A stretch of 64,000 nucleotides of DNA from JANMJD01 sp963828405 (GTDB lineage Bacteria; Actinomycetota; Acidimicrobiia; Acidimicrobiales; Ilumatobacteraceae), in NCBI GenBank assembly GCA_963828405.1, contig CAWHEG010000030.1, positions 1 through 64,000 on the forward strand, in the 5' to 3' direction. This document shows, in pieces, positions 49,137 to 58,051 of this stretch. Numbering within the stretch: the stretch's first letter is position 1; every line of letters begins with the position of its first letter. Made by a program: the position numbers and the translations under genes. The notes beneath the pieces are model-generated. The model saw nothing but the letters and a program-made list of their open reading frames with translations. It was not told the origin of the DNA and ran no database searches.

Positions 49137-49356
49137 GCGGCCCGTTCTCCCTTGTTGCCCGGCTTGTGCGGTCCGTCGGACCGCGGGGCGATGGTACGGG
49201 CGGCCCGTGACGGCCGACGAAGCGGGGACGGCGGCACGGCCGTCCGCTGCTCCGGGCCGGTCCTCTCCGCCGCCGCTCTCTATAGTGCGAACCAGTCAGG
49301 GAGTTCCGGGGGCGCTCGCCACGTTCGAGCGTGCCGGAAACGAACGAGGGGGAGAA

Positions 49357-50838
49357 ATGGCACGAAGGAAGTTGCTCGGCGCTCTGTGCGTCCTGTCGAT
49401 GGCGGTAGCGGCCTGTGGCCGGGACTCCTCGACGACGTCGACCGAGGAAGCGGCGACCACGGCCGCGGCCACCACCGCGGCCGCCGCGGAGACGACGGCC
49501 CCCCCGGTGACGGAGGGAACCGGCACCACCGAGGCCGCGCCGACCACCGAGGCCGCGCCGGTCACCGAGGCCGACCCGTGCACGGGCGCGACGCTCGAGG
49601 CCACGGACATCGGCGTGAGCGCCGACAAGATCACCGTGCTGGTCATGGCCGATGTCGGGGTTCCCGGGGCTCCCGGTCTGTTCCAGGGATCGATCGACGG
49701 GGTCAAGGCGTGGGCGGACAACGTCAACGCCAACGGCGGCCTGGCCTGCCGCCAGGTCGAGGTGCTCGAATGGGATTCCAAGCTCGACCCCGCCGAGGGA
49801 ACCAACGGATACCTAGAGGCCTGTGCCAAGGCGTCGGCGATGCTCGGGTCGACGACGCTGTTCGTCGTCCCGGATGGCATCACCTCGCTGGAGACCTGTC
49901 CCGACATGGCTGGTAACCCCACGGGCTTCGTCGACATCCCGGAACGGGCTGTCGATACTGCTCAGGCGTGCTCCAGCCACGTGTTCACGCTCGCTGGCAT
50001 CAACGGGGCATGCCCCTACAGCGGGTCGGGCCCTCGCGAGTACCAAGCCTTCCTCGGGCCGTACGCGAGGTACACCGAAATCGCCGGTGAGCCGCTCCAT
50101 GGCTTGTACCTGGTTCCATCCGATCTCGTCTCGACCATCGCGTCATCGATGCCGACTATTCGGGCGCTGAACCAAGCCGGCCTGATGGCCAGCGATGCCG
50201 AGTTCGGGGCGAGCGCCTTGGCTCCGCAGGCCGCCTCCGCCGAGTACGTGGCTGCAATGAAGGACAGCGGCTCGAACATCGCCATCAACGGCTCGAATGA
50301 CGGGGCGATGATCAAGCTGCGAACCGAGGCGAAGGCCCAGGGTCTGGACGAGTCGAAGGTCATCTGGGCCTGTTCGCTGGCCTGCTACACCGACGCGTTC
50401 AGAAACGACGCGAATGTGGACGGTACGTACCTGTGGCTGCCGTTCCTCCCGTTCGACGAACGCGACGAGAACGCCGACCTGGGCGCGTTCCTCACCGAAG
50501 TGGGTTCGGATTTCCCCGCGTCGTGGGCTGTTCTGGCCTGGAACTCAGGACGGGTGTTCGAGACGGCCGTGAACGCGATCGTTGCCGCGGATGGTCCCAA
50601 CGGGGTCACGAGGGCCCGCATCCTGGAGGAGGTTGCCAAGATCAGTGCCTTCGACAACGGCGGTTGGCTCGGCACGGTCGACCTCACGAAGAAGGGGCTC
50701 AGCCCGTGCTACGTCCTGCTGCAGCTGAAGGCCGGCAAGTTCGAACGCCGCTTCCCGGACGAGCGCGGCACCCTCGACTGCAGTGGCGACAACCTCACCG
50801 TTTGGACCGGTGACGCGGCCGCCGAATATCAGGGCTGA
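49357..50838 (+). CDS. Branched-chain-amino-acid-type ABC transporter, substrate-binding lipoprotein
   Basis: A 493-residue periplasmic-binding-fold lipoprotein. It starts at ATG 49357 with GGGGGAGA before it; LLGALCVLSMAVAACGRDSS is a lipobox signal, followed by a Thr/Ala/Glu linker. The LivJ/Leu-Ile-Val-type domain begins at KITVLVMADVGVPGAPGLFQ and includes GVKAWADNVNANGGLACRQV, VLEWDSKLDPAEGTNGYLEA, and YLWLPFLPFDE near the end. It captures a ligand outside the cell for the permease and ATPases that follow. The ligand could be an amino acid, amide, urea or an aromatic acid. The promoter should lie in 49137-49356. Confidence 0.88.
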   Translation: MARRKLLGALCVLSMAVAACGRDSSTTSTEEAATTAAATTAAAAETTAPPVTEGTGTTEAAPTTEAAPVTEADPCTGATLEATDIGVSADKITVLVMADVGVPGAPGLFQGSIDGVKAWADNVNANGGLACRQVEVLEWDSKLDPAEGTNGYLEACAKASAMLGSTTLFVVPDGITSLETCPDMAGNPTGFVDIPERAVDTAQACSSHVFTLAGINGACPYSGSGPREYQAFLGPYARYTEIAGEPLHGLYLVPSDLVSTIASSMPTIRALNQAGLMASDAEFGASALAPQAASAEYVAAMKDSGSNIAINGSNDGAMIKLRTEAKAQGLDESKVIWACSLACYTDAFRNDANVDGTYLWLPFLPFDERDENADLGAFLTEVGSDFPASWAVLAWNSGRVFETAVNAIVAADGPNGVTRARILEEVAKISAFDNGGWLGTVDLTKKGLSPCYVLLQLKAGKFERRFPDERGTLDCSGDNLTVWTGDAAAEYQG

Positions 50839-50847
50839 CGCTTCCCG

Positions 50848-53086
50848 GTGAGCGCGTTGCGGCGTCTCCGGTCGACACTCGGCCTGTCGATCGGGTTGTT
50901 CGTGGTCATTAGCGCCTTTGTGACATACAACGGGCGGCACGTACCGAAACCACCGGGCTTCAGCTTGGAGGCCGTCGTCACGGCGTTGTTCATCGGCCTG
51001 GCGATCGGAGCGCTGTACGCGTTGTACGCCACCGGAATCGTCGTCGTGTACACCACGACGGGCATCTTCAACTTCGCCCAGGCCGCTATCGCCGCGTTCT
51101 GTGCGTTTCTGTACTGGCAGTTTCGAGTCGACTGGCACTGGGCGGCGATACCGGCCCTTGTGGTCGTCATTCTCGTCGTCGCCCCGCTGATCGGTCTCGT
51201 ACTCGACCGGCTGATCATGCGCAAACTCGAGGATGCGCCGGTCGTCATCCAGCTGCTGGTGACCGTGGGGGTGATGTACTTCATCCTGATCGGCACGGGC
51301 GAACTGTGGGAATCCGATCGCCCGCGCAAGCTTCCCGCGTTCTTCGGAACCCGGAACATCGACCTCGGCCCGATCAATCTCACGTATCACCGAGCGATCG
51401 TCCTGCTCGTGTCCGTCGTGGTCGCCGGGATCCTCCGGCTGCTGTTCCGTTCGCGGCTCGGGGTCTCGATGAGGGCAGTCGTCGACAATCGGTCGCTCGC
51501 GGCGTTGACCGGAGTGCGGCCGGACCTCGTGTCATCGGCGGCATGGGCTATCGGATCTGTGTTGGCCGCAATCGCCGGCATCATGATCGCCCCGGAACTC
51601 GAGTTGGGCACGGCGACCCTCAATGCGGTTCTCGTTTTCGCGTTCGCCGCTGCGGTCTGCGGTCAGCTGCGCAGCCTTCCTCTTGCGCTCGCAGGGGCAC
51701 TCCTCCTCGGCGTCAGTCGTCAGTTCCTGGCCTCGTTTCTCAAGTTCGGTGGAGACTGGACATTCGCCAAGGACGGCGTCGCCCCGGTCGTCCTGCTGCT
51801 GGCAATGCTGGCATTGCCTCAGTCGCGCCTCGCCGTCGGCCGTGTCAGCCGCAATCTGAAGTCGCTCGAGCGGACGACCAGGCTTTGGGAAGCGGCGATC
51901 GGCGCGGCAGCGCTCCTGCTCATCTTCATCGCCCTGTCAGGCGGCTGGCTGCATTTCGGCTTCTGGGACCCGGGCGCGTGGAACGAGGTGTCGCTCAACA
52001 GGGCCAATGTGGCGTTGGCGCTTGCCTTCATCGGCATGTCTCTCGTGCCGTTGACCGGTTGGGCGGGGCAATTGAACTTCGCGCCGTTGGCATTCGCCGG
52101 CTGGGGTGCCTACCTGCACCTGAGATTCGCTCTTGGTCGGGAGGTGCTGACGGTCTCCGTGTGGTGGCTCCTGCTCGTCGGTGCTCTCGAGCGCGCCCTT
52201 GGGAGCTCTCGTCGCGCTGGCTGCAAGTCGACTGCGTGGCCTGTATCTGGCCCTCTCCTCGATCGCATTCACGGAGCTGATGGCCAAGCTGTTCTTTCCT
52301 CACCCGGCGGCCGGCTTTCGAGCGACGAACCTCTTCAAGCCGTTCAACTTGCTCGGCATGGATCTGACCAGCCGCCGTCAGTTCATGATGCTGCTGGTCT
52401 CGATGCTGGGCATCTTCCTCATCCTCCTCACTGCGCTGCGCCAGAGCCGCTATGGCCGGCGGTGGTTGGCCCTCAACGACAGCGAAGCTGCCTCGGCGAC
52501 CGTCGGGATCAGCGTGGCCACGACGAAAGTCGTCGTCTACGCCGTTTCTGCCGCCATGGCCGGTATCGGCGGTGCGTTGTACGCGACCGCCAACGGTTCG
52601 GTGGATCCGAACGGGATGTTCATTCTGGAGAAGAGCATCCCCATCGTATTGCTGATGGCGATCGGAGGCATGGCATACCCGGTTGCGGCGTTTTTCACGA
52701 CGTTCCCACTGATGTTCCTGGCCCTCGGCAAACGGTTGGAACAAGCGGGAGCGCCGGGGTGGCTGCTCGGAGTGGTGACCTTCGTCCAGTTGTTCGGCCC
52801 CGGCCTCGGGGCGGTCGGCATGGTCGTCAACCAGCGGGGCGCGGCCTTCGAGGCCGGACGGCAGAACGCCCGGTTCATTCCGTGGCGTAGCGACGCCAAG
52901 GAGGAGCACGCGGCGGCCAGGGCCAAGGCCCGCGAGCCGGAGATCGGCGAACTCGGGCTCACCCGCCCGTTCACCGCCGACGAGCTGGTCGCCATCGAGC
53001 GCCGGCTGGGCATCGCCGACGAGCTCGCCGCATCGCGACATCCGCGCCCGAGGCGAGGAGCCGGCGTTGCCGCTGCTGGAAGTTGA
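50848..53086 (+). CDS. Fused LivH-LivM branched-chain ABC permease, frameshifted in the second half
   Basis: One gene encodes both permeases. The first half (GTG 50848) is LivH-like: LFIGLAIGALYALYATGIVV, YTTTGIFNFAQAAIAAFCAF, LTGVRPDLVSSAAWAIGSVL. The second is LivM-like: NVALALAFIGMSLVPLTGWA, GQLNFAPLAFAGWGAYLHLR, then a break at about 52180. It resumes in the next frame with SSAPLGALVALAASRLRGLY, VGISVATTKVVVYAVSAAMA, GIGGALYATANGSVDPNG, ending in a 90-residue cytoplasmic tail at 53086. Removing one G near 52180 gives about 745 residues with some 18 helices. Fusions of LivH and LivM occur in actinobacteria. Confidence 0.87.
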
Positions 53087-53810
53087 CGCCGTCTCGGTCC
53101 GCTTCGGGGGTCTGCTCGCCGTGCGGGCCGTGTCCCTGGGGGTCGAGCGCGCCACGATCACCGGTCTCATCGGTCCCAACGGCGCCGGCAAGACGACCCT
53201 GTTCAACGTGATCACCGGGTTGCAGCCGCCGACGAACGGCGACGTGATCTTCGACGGCCGGACGGTCACCCGGCTGAGCGTCCACAAGCGGGCCCGTCTC
53301 GGGATCGCCCGCACCTTCCAGCGGCTCGAGGCGTTCAACTCGCTGTCGGCCCGCGACAACGTGCTCGTCGCCGCCGAGATGGCGACCCGGGCCAGGCGAC
53401 GCGGGCGCAGCGTGCAGGTGGTCGCCGCCGAGGCCCTCGAGCAGGTCGGCCTGAGCGATCTGGCCGATCTCACCGTCGGCACGATGCCGACGGCCACGGC
53501 CCGGCTGGTGGAGCTCGCCAGGGCACTGGCCACGGGGCCCGAGATCCTCCTCCTCGACGAGGCCTCGTCGGGTCTCGACGACGAGGAGACGATGGCGATC
53601 TCCGGGCTGCTCACCCGGGTGGTCGCCGACACCGGTCTGTCGGTGCTCCTCGTCGAGCACGACATGAACTTCGTCATGGGACTGTGCTCGCAGGTCTACG
53701 TGCTCGACGTCGGCCAGCTGATCGCCTCGGGCTCCCCGGCCGAGGTGCAGGCCGATCACCAGGTGCAGGCCGCCTACCTCGGGCGGGCCGAGGTGGAGAC
53801 GGGATCATGA
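53067..53810 (+). CDS. livG: ABC transporter ATP-binding protein, LivG type
   Basis: A 247-residue ATPase starting at TTG 53067 with GAGGAG before it, overlapping the permease by 20 bases. Walker A GLIGPNGAGKTTLFNVITGL; Q-loop TFQRLEAFNSLSARDN; signature region unusual (MPTATARLVELARALATGPE instead of LSGGQ-type); Walker B EILLLDEASSGLDDEETMAI; switch His in LLVEHDMNFVMGLC. It powers the LivHM permease as a dimer with the next ATPase. Confidence 0.9.
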   Translation: MPLLEVDAVSVRFGGLLAVRAVSLGVERATITGLIGPNGAGKTTLFNVITGLQPPTNGDVIFDGRTVTRLSVHKRARLGIARTFQRLEAFNSLSARDNVLVAAEMATRARRRGRSVQVVAAEALEQVGLSDLADLTVGTMPTATARLVELARALATGPEILLLDEASSGLDDEETMAISGLLTRVVADTGLSVLLVEHDMNFVMGLCSQVYVLDVGQLIASGSPAEVQADHQVQAAYLGRAEVETGS

Positions 53811-54538
53811 CGCCGCTGCTCGAGCTGTCCGGCGTCCACGCCGGCTACGGGATCATCGACGTCCTCCACGGGGTCGATCTCGCCGTGATGCCCGGCGAGG
53901 TCTTCGCCCTGCTCGGCCCGAACGGCGCCGGCAAGTCGACGACGTTGTCGGTGGCCAGCGGTCAGATCGTGCCCAGCGCCGGGGTGCTCAGGGTCAACGG
54001 CCGGGAGCTCAACGGGGTCCGCCCCGATGCGCTGGCCCGCGCCGGCATCTGCCTGATCCCCGAGGGTCGCGGTGTCTTCCCCAACCTCACGGTCAACGAC
54101 AACCTGCGGATGTGGAGCTTCAGCGGCGCATCGTTCCGGTCGGTGACCGACAAGGCCTTCCACTACTTCCCGCGGCTGCACGAGCGCCGCAATCAGCTGG
54201 CCGGCACGCTGTCGGGCGGTGAGCAGCAGATGCTCGCCCTGTCGCGTGCCCTGGCCACCGACCCGGTGCTGCTGATGCTCGACGACCTGTCGATGGGGCT
54301 CGCCCCGCTGATCGTCGAGCACCTCTACGAACGGGTCGCCGAACTGGCCCGTGACGGGCTGTCGATCCTGGTCGTCGAGCAGTTCGCCCAGGCCGTGCTC
54401 GGGGTTGCCACCCGCGCGGCGATGATGTTGAACGGCCGCATCGAGCGGACCGGCGCACCCGACGAGCTCGTCGCCCAGGCGGCCTCCGCCTACCTGGGCG
54501 TCGCCGTCCCGCCAACCACTTCTCACCACGGAGGATGA
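53807..54538 (+). CDS. livF: ABC transporter ATP-binding protein, LivF type
   Basis: A 243-residue ATPase, ATG 53807 overlapping the previous stop. Walker A LLGPNGAGKSTTLSVASGQI; CLIPEGRGVFPNLTVNDNLR is the LivF-typical Q-loop; signature GTLSGGEQQMLALSRALATD. Walker B reads VLLMLDDLSMGLAPLIVEHL, where the catalytic Glu expected after the first Asp is Asp. Relatives usually have DEL or DEP here. A role for this change in slower hydrolysis is possible; LivG keeps its Glu. Last ATPase of the transporter operon. Confidence 0.9.
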   Translation: MTPLLELSGVHAGYGIIDVLHGVDLAVMPGEVFALLGPNGAGKSTTLSVASGQIVPSAGVLRVNGRELNGVRPDALARAGICLIPEGRGVFPNLTVNDNLRMWSFSGASFRSVTDKAFHYFPRLHERRNQLAGTLSGGEQQMLALSRALATDPVLLMLDDLSMGLAPLIVEHLYERVAELARDGLSILVVEQFAQAVLGVATRAAMMLNGRIERTGAPDELVAQAASAYLGVAVPPTTSHHGG

Positions 54539-54542
54539 TCCC

Positions 54543-54920
54543 ATGGAATCCACGACGGACCAGTCGGCGCGGATGCGCGAGTTCCAGAACGAGGTCGACG
54601 CCCTGAAGGTCGGCGGAGGCCGGGCCAACCCGGAACGCACGGGGCTGAGGCTCGGCACCATCGGCTGGGTCGCGGCCATCGTGATCGAGGTGATCGCCTG
54701 GTTCGGTTCGCACGGGACGAAGGACCCGCTCGCCCAGCGTGACTACATCGTCGTCGCCCTGCTCGGCGTCACGGTCGCCGTCGTCGCCACGGGGCTGTTC
54801 GTCACCTTCTCGCTCACCCGCTACTTCCGCTACTGGCTGATCCGCCTGATCTACCAGGACCGGGAGTCATCGGATCGGCTGATCGAAGCGCTCGGGAAGC
54901 GGGAGGGGGTCTCGCCGTGA
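54543..54920 (+). CDS. Small two-helix membrane protein of the transporter operon
   Basis: A 125-residue protein five bases after livF (ATG 54543). Helices TIGWVAAIVIEVIAWFG and YIVVALLGVTVAVVATGLFV flank a short loop; soluble ends include MREFQNEVDALKVGGGRANP and QDRESSDRLIEALGKREG. It occurs between Liv-type ATPases and an APH-fold gene, so it is probably linked to uptake. I do not recognise a named family. Confidence 0.75.
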   Translation: MESTTDQSARMREFQNEVDALKVGGGRANPERTGLRLGTIGWVAAIVIEVIAWFGSHGTKDPLAQRDYIVVALLGVTVAVVATGLFVTFSLTRYFRYWLIRLIYQDRESSDRLIEALGKREGVSP

Positions 54921-56059
54921 GCGAGCAGCCCGACGCCTCCGAGACCGCCAACGCCCCGAAGTTCCACAAGGACCGCAGCGCCTACGGCGCGGCCCTCGCC
55001 GGCTGGCTGGCCCGGGTGATCCCCGGCGCGGCCGACGTCGAGATCACCGACCTGAACGTGCCCGTCGCCACCGGGTTCTCCAACGAGACGGTGATGTTCA
55101 CGGCGTCGTGGACGGCCGACGGGGCACGGCACACCGAACGGCTCGTCGGCCGCGTCGAGCCCGGCGAGGGAGCGCTGTTCCCGACCCTCACCCCGGCGAC
55201 GGCGGTCTCGGTCGGGCTACAGCATCGGATCATGGAGGCCGTCGCTGCGGCCGGCGTGGCGCCCGTGCCGGTGAGCCTCGCCTACGAGGCCGACCCGGGC
55301 GTGCTCGGTCTCCCGTTCTTCGTGATGCGCTTCATCGAGGGCAAGGTCCCCGGCGACCATCCGCGGTACTCCCAGGCCGGGTTCCTCGTCGACGAGGCCA
55401 CGCCCGACGATCGGCGCCGGATGGTCAACTCGGGCCTGACGGCGATGGCCGGCATCCATTCGATCGACTGGCGGTCAGCCGGGCTCGACTGGCTCGATCC
55501 GACGGGCGGGAACCCGTCGACGGCGGCCCATCTGGCCATCTACCGACGGTTCGTCGTCGAGCAGCTGGCCGGGCGCGACGACCCGGTGATCCACGCCGCG
55601 CTCGACTGGCTCGACGCCAACGACCCCGGTGACGACCGGGTCGGCCTGTCGTGGGGGGACGCCCGCCTGGGCAACATCATCTGGTCGGACTACCAACCCG
55701 CCGCGGTGGTCGACTGGGAGGCGTGCGCGATCTGCCCGACCGAGGCCGACCTCGGTTGGTGGCTGATGTTCGATCGGATGTCGTTCGACGACATGGGGGC
55801 GCCCCGTCTCGAGGGGTTCCCGACCCGTGAGGAGATGATCGCCCACTACGTCGCCGTCTCGGGCCGCGAGGTGCGCGATCCGCACTACTGGGAGGTCTTC
55901 TCGACGATGCGGTTCGCGGCGATCTTCATCCGCCTCGCCGACCGGATGGTCGCCGCCGGGCTGATCCCCGAGGTGATGAACTACTCGGTGGCCAACCAGG
56001 TGACCGACGCCCTGGCCCGGCTGCTCGGCATCGACAACCCGTACCCGTCACCGATCTGA
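54917..56059 (+). CDS. APH-fold phosphotransferase family protein
   Basis: A 380-residue kinase-like protein. GTG 54917 overlaps the previous stop (GTGA). The N-lobe has FSNETVMFTASWTADGARHT; the catalytic loop is LSWGDARLGNIIW (the HGD of true APH enzymes is WGD here) and the metal motif is AVVDWEACAICPTEADLGWW. This subfamily, common in actinobacteria beside acyl-CoA dehydrogenases, is thought to phosphorylate small molecules rather than antibiotics. It is the sixth gene of the transporter operon; it could act on the imported compound. Confidence 0.87.
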   Translation: MSEQPDASETANAPKFHKDRSAYGAALAGWLARVIPGAADVEITDLNVPVATGFSNETVMFTASWTADGARHTERLVGRVEPGEGALFPTLTPATAVSVGLQHRIMEAVAAAGVAPVPVSLAYEADPGVLGLPFFVMRFIEGKVPGDHPRYSQAGFLVDEATPDDRRRMVNSGLTAMAGIHSIDWRSAGLDWLDPTGGNPSTAAHLAIYRRFVVEQLAGRDDPVIHAALDWLDANDPGDDRVGLSWGDARLGNIIWSDYQPAAVVDWEACAICPTEADLGWWLMFDRMSFDDMGAPRLEGFPTREEMIAHYVAVSGREVRDPHYWEVFSTMRFAAIFIRLADRMVAAGLIPEVMNYSVANQVTDALARLLGIDNPYPSPI

Positions 56060-56096
56060 TCGGCGGTACCGGCTCCTGGCGCCCCGGGGCCGGACG

Positions 56097-58017
56097 TCAC
56101 CGGGCGAGCACCGCGGCCAGGTCGCGGGCGGCGACGAACGCGGCCTCCAGTCCGGCCGTCCCGCCCACATCACCCAGACGGTGGACCTCGACCCCGGCGA
56201 TCTGCAGCGGCGCGGGCTCACCGCGCGTCGAATCGATCACCGCGTCGAAGCGCTCGCCGTCGGGGACCGCCGGGAACATGCGCACCCCCGCCGTGCGCAG
56301 GTCGTCGACCAGGCGGAACCGGCCGGGCAGCCCGAGCGATTGGCCGAACACGCCCGAGGGCTCGACGATCGCCACCCTCCGCCCGGTCCGCTGGAGACGG
56401 TCGGCCAGGGAGAGCGCGGGCTTGTCGCCCCCGATCAGCAACACGCTCGCCCCGGGGCCGGCCGAGTCCGGGCGAACACCCCGGAGCCACGGCGCCAGCG
56501 GGTCGACACCGGGCCACGAGGTTCCCGTCGCGTCGATCAGCACGATCCGCGCCGACCTCGGCGGTCAGAGCGGCCGTGACCCACTGCCCGAGCCGGATCT
56601 CCACCTCGGCCCGCTCCACCTGACGGACGAGGTAGCGGCGCATCTGGTCGAGCACCGGGTCGCACGCCCCGGCCACGAGCAGCATCCCGCCCAACTCGAC
56701 GCCCGCCTCGACGAGGGTCACCCGATGGCCCCCGGCGGCCAGCAGCCGCGAGACCTCCAGGCCGGCCGGGCCGCCACCGGCCACCAACACGTGGCGGGGC
56801 CGCCGGGCGGGCGGTGGGGCCTCCTCGTCGCCGCGGGCCGTCGCCGCGTTCGACACGCAGGCCACGCCGTCGAGCAGGAAGATGTTGCCGATGCAGCGGT
56901 ACTGGTAGATGCACGGGCGGACGTCGTCGGTCGATCCCTCGGCCAGCTTGCGGGGCAGGTCGGGGTCGGCGAGCAGCTTGCGGCCCATCGAGACGAAGTC
57001 GGCCGACCCCTCGGCCAGCACCGCTTCGGCCGTCTCGGGCTCGAGCCGGCCGAAGGTGATCACCGGCAGCGCGGTCGTCGCCTTGACCGCCGCGGCCAGG
57101 TGGACCAGCGCCCCCGGCGAGTGCGGGGTGTGGCTGTCGGTCACGCCGACGGCGACCATCGGGTTCCCGTAGGCGCTCACGTGGACGGCAGCGGCCCCTG
57201 CCTGTTCGGCCAGGGCGACCACCTCGATGGCGTCGGCCAGGGTCGTGCCGCCGGGGGTGTGGGGTTCGGCGGCGTTGAGCCGCAGCCATACCGGCACGCG
57301 GTCGGCGGTGCGCGTGCGTACGGCGGCGATCACCTCGCACAGGAACCGGGCCCGGCCGCGCCCGTCGCCGCCCCAGCCGTCGGTTCGGGTGTTCTTCGCC
57401 GGGGAGAGGAACCAGTCGATGAGGTAGCCGTGGCCGGCGTGGAGCTCGATCGCGTCGAACCCCGCTTCCACGCAGCGGCCGGCGGCGGCGGCGAACCACT
57501 CGATCGCCCGGGCGATGTCGTCCTCGGTGGCCGCATGCAGCTCGTAGCGCGAGGTCGGGTGGGTGAACGGCGACATCATCGCCGCTGCCTCGGCCGCGGT
57601 GACCATCGTCGACAGCTCATCGGGTGCGCTGCGCCGGGGGAGCGCCGAGACCAGCAGGGCGAGCCCCTGTTCCATGTCGTAGCGCGAGTTGGCCGCGTCG
57701 TGGACGAGCTGGGCGGCGATCCGCCCGCCGTGGCGATGGACCTCGTCGGCCAGGCGGCGCAGGCCCGGGATGTAGCGGTCGTCGCTCGCCGCCGTCTGAT
57801 GGCGACCGTACGAGCCGGCCGGGTAGGCGACCCCCACCGAGCCGACGATGATCAGCGCCGCACCACCCCGGGCCCGCGCCCCGTAGTAGGCGACCTGCCG
57901 TTCGGACACCGATCCGTCGTCCTCGGCGATCGAGTCGCCCATCGGGCACATCAGGATGCGGTTGCGCAGCTCCAGCGAGCCGATGCGTCCGGGCGCGAGG
58001 AGGTTGTCGAACGGCAT
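56097..58017 (-). CDS. Old-yellow-enzyme-type NADH:flavin oxidoreductase with FAD domain (2,4-dienoyl-CoA-reductase-like), frameshifted
   Basis: About 640 residues after one-base correction. The N-terminal TIM barrel starts at ATG 58017: MPFDNLLAPGRIGSLELRNR, AAQLVHDAANSRYDMEQ, FDAIELHAGHGYLIDWFLSP, VSMGRKLLADPDLPRKL. The Fe-S motif CIYQYRC...C has three Cys where relatives such as FadH have four. The FAD/NAD part is HVLVAGGGPAGLEVSRLLAA. The frame breaks near 56547 after ALTAEVGADR and resumes as VLIDATGTSWPGVDPLAPWL to the stop at 56097. It reduces activated C=C bonds, substrate unknown. It is separated by 34 bases from the ligase gene on the same strand. Confidence 0.87.
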
Positions 58018-58051
58018 GCGCCGATGCTGCTCGATGGGCGCCCGGGCGCCC

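Noticed and set aside
49137..49356. Strong promoter before the ABC transporter (TATAGT at 49281)
   Set aside because: The -10-like hexamer has no convincing -35 at the right distance, so it was not listed as a feature.
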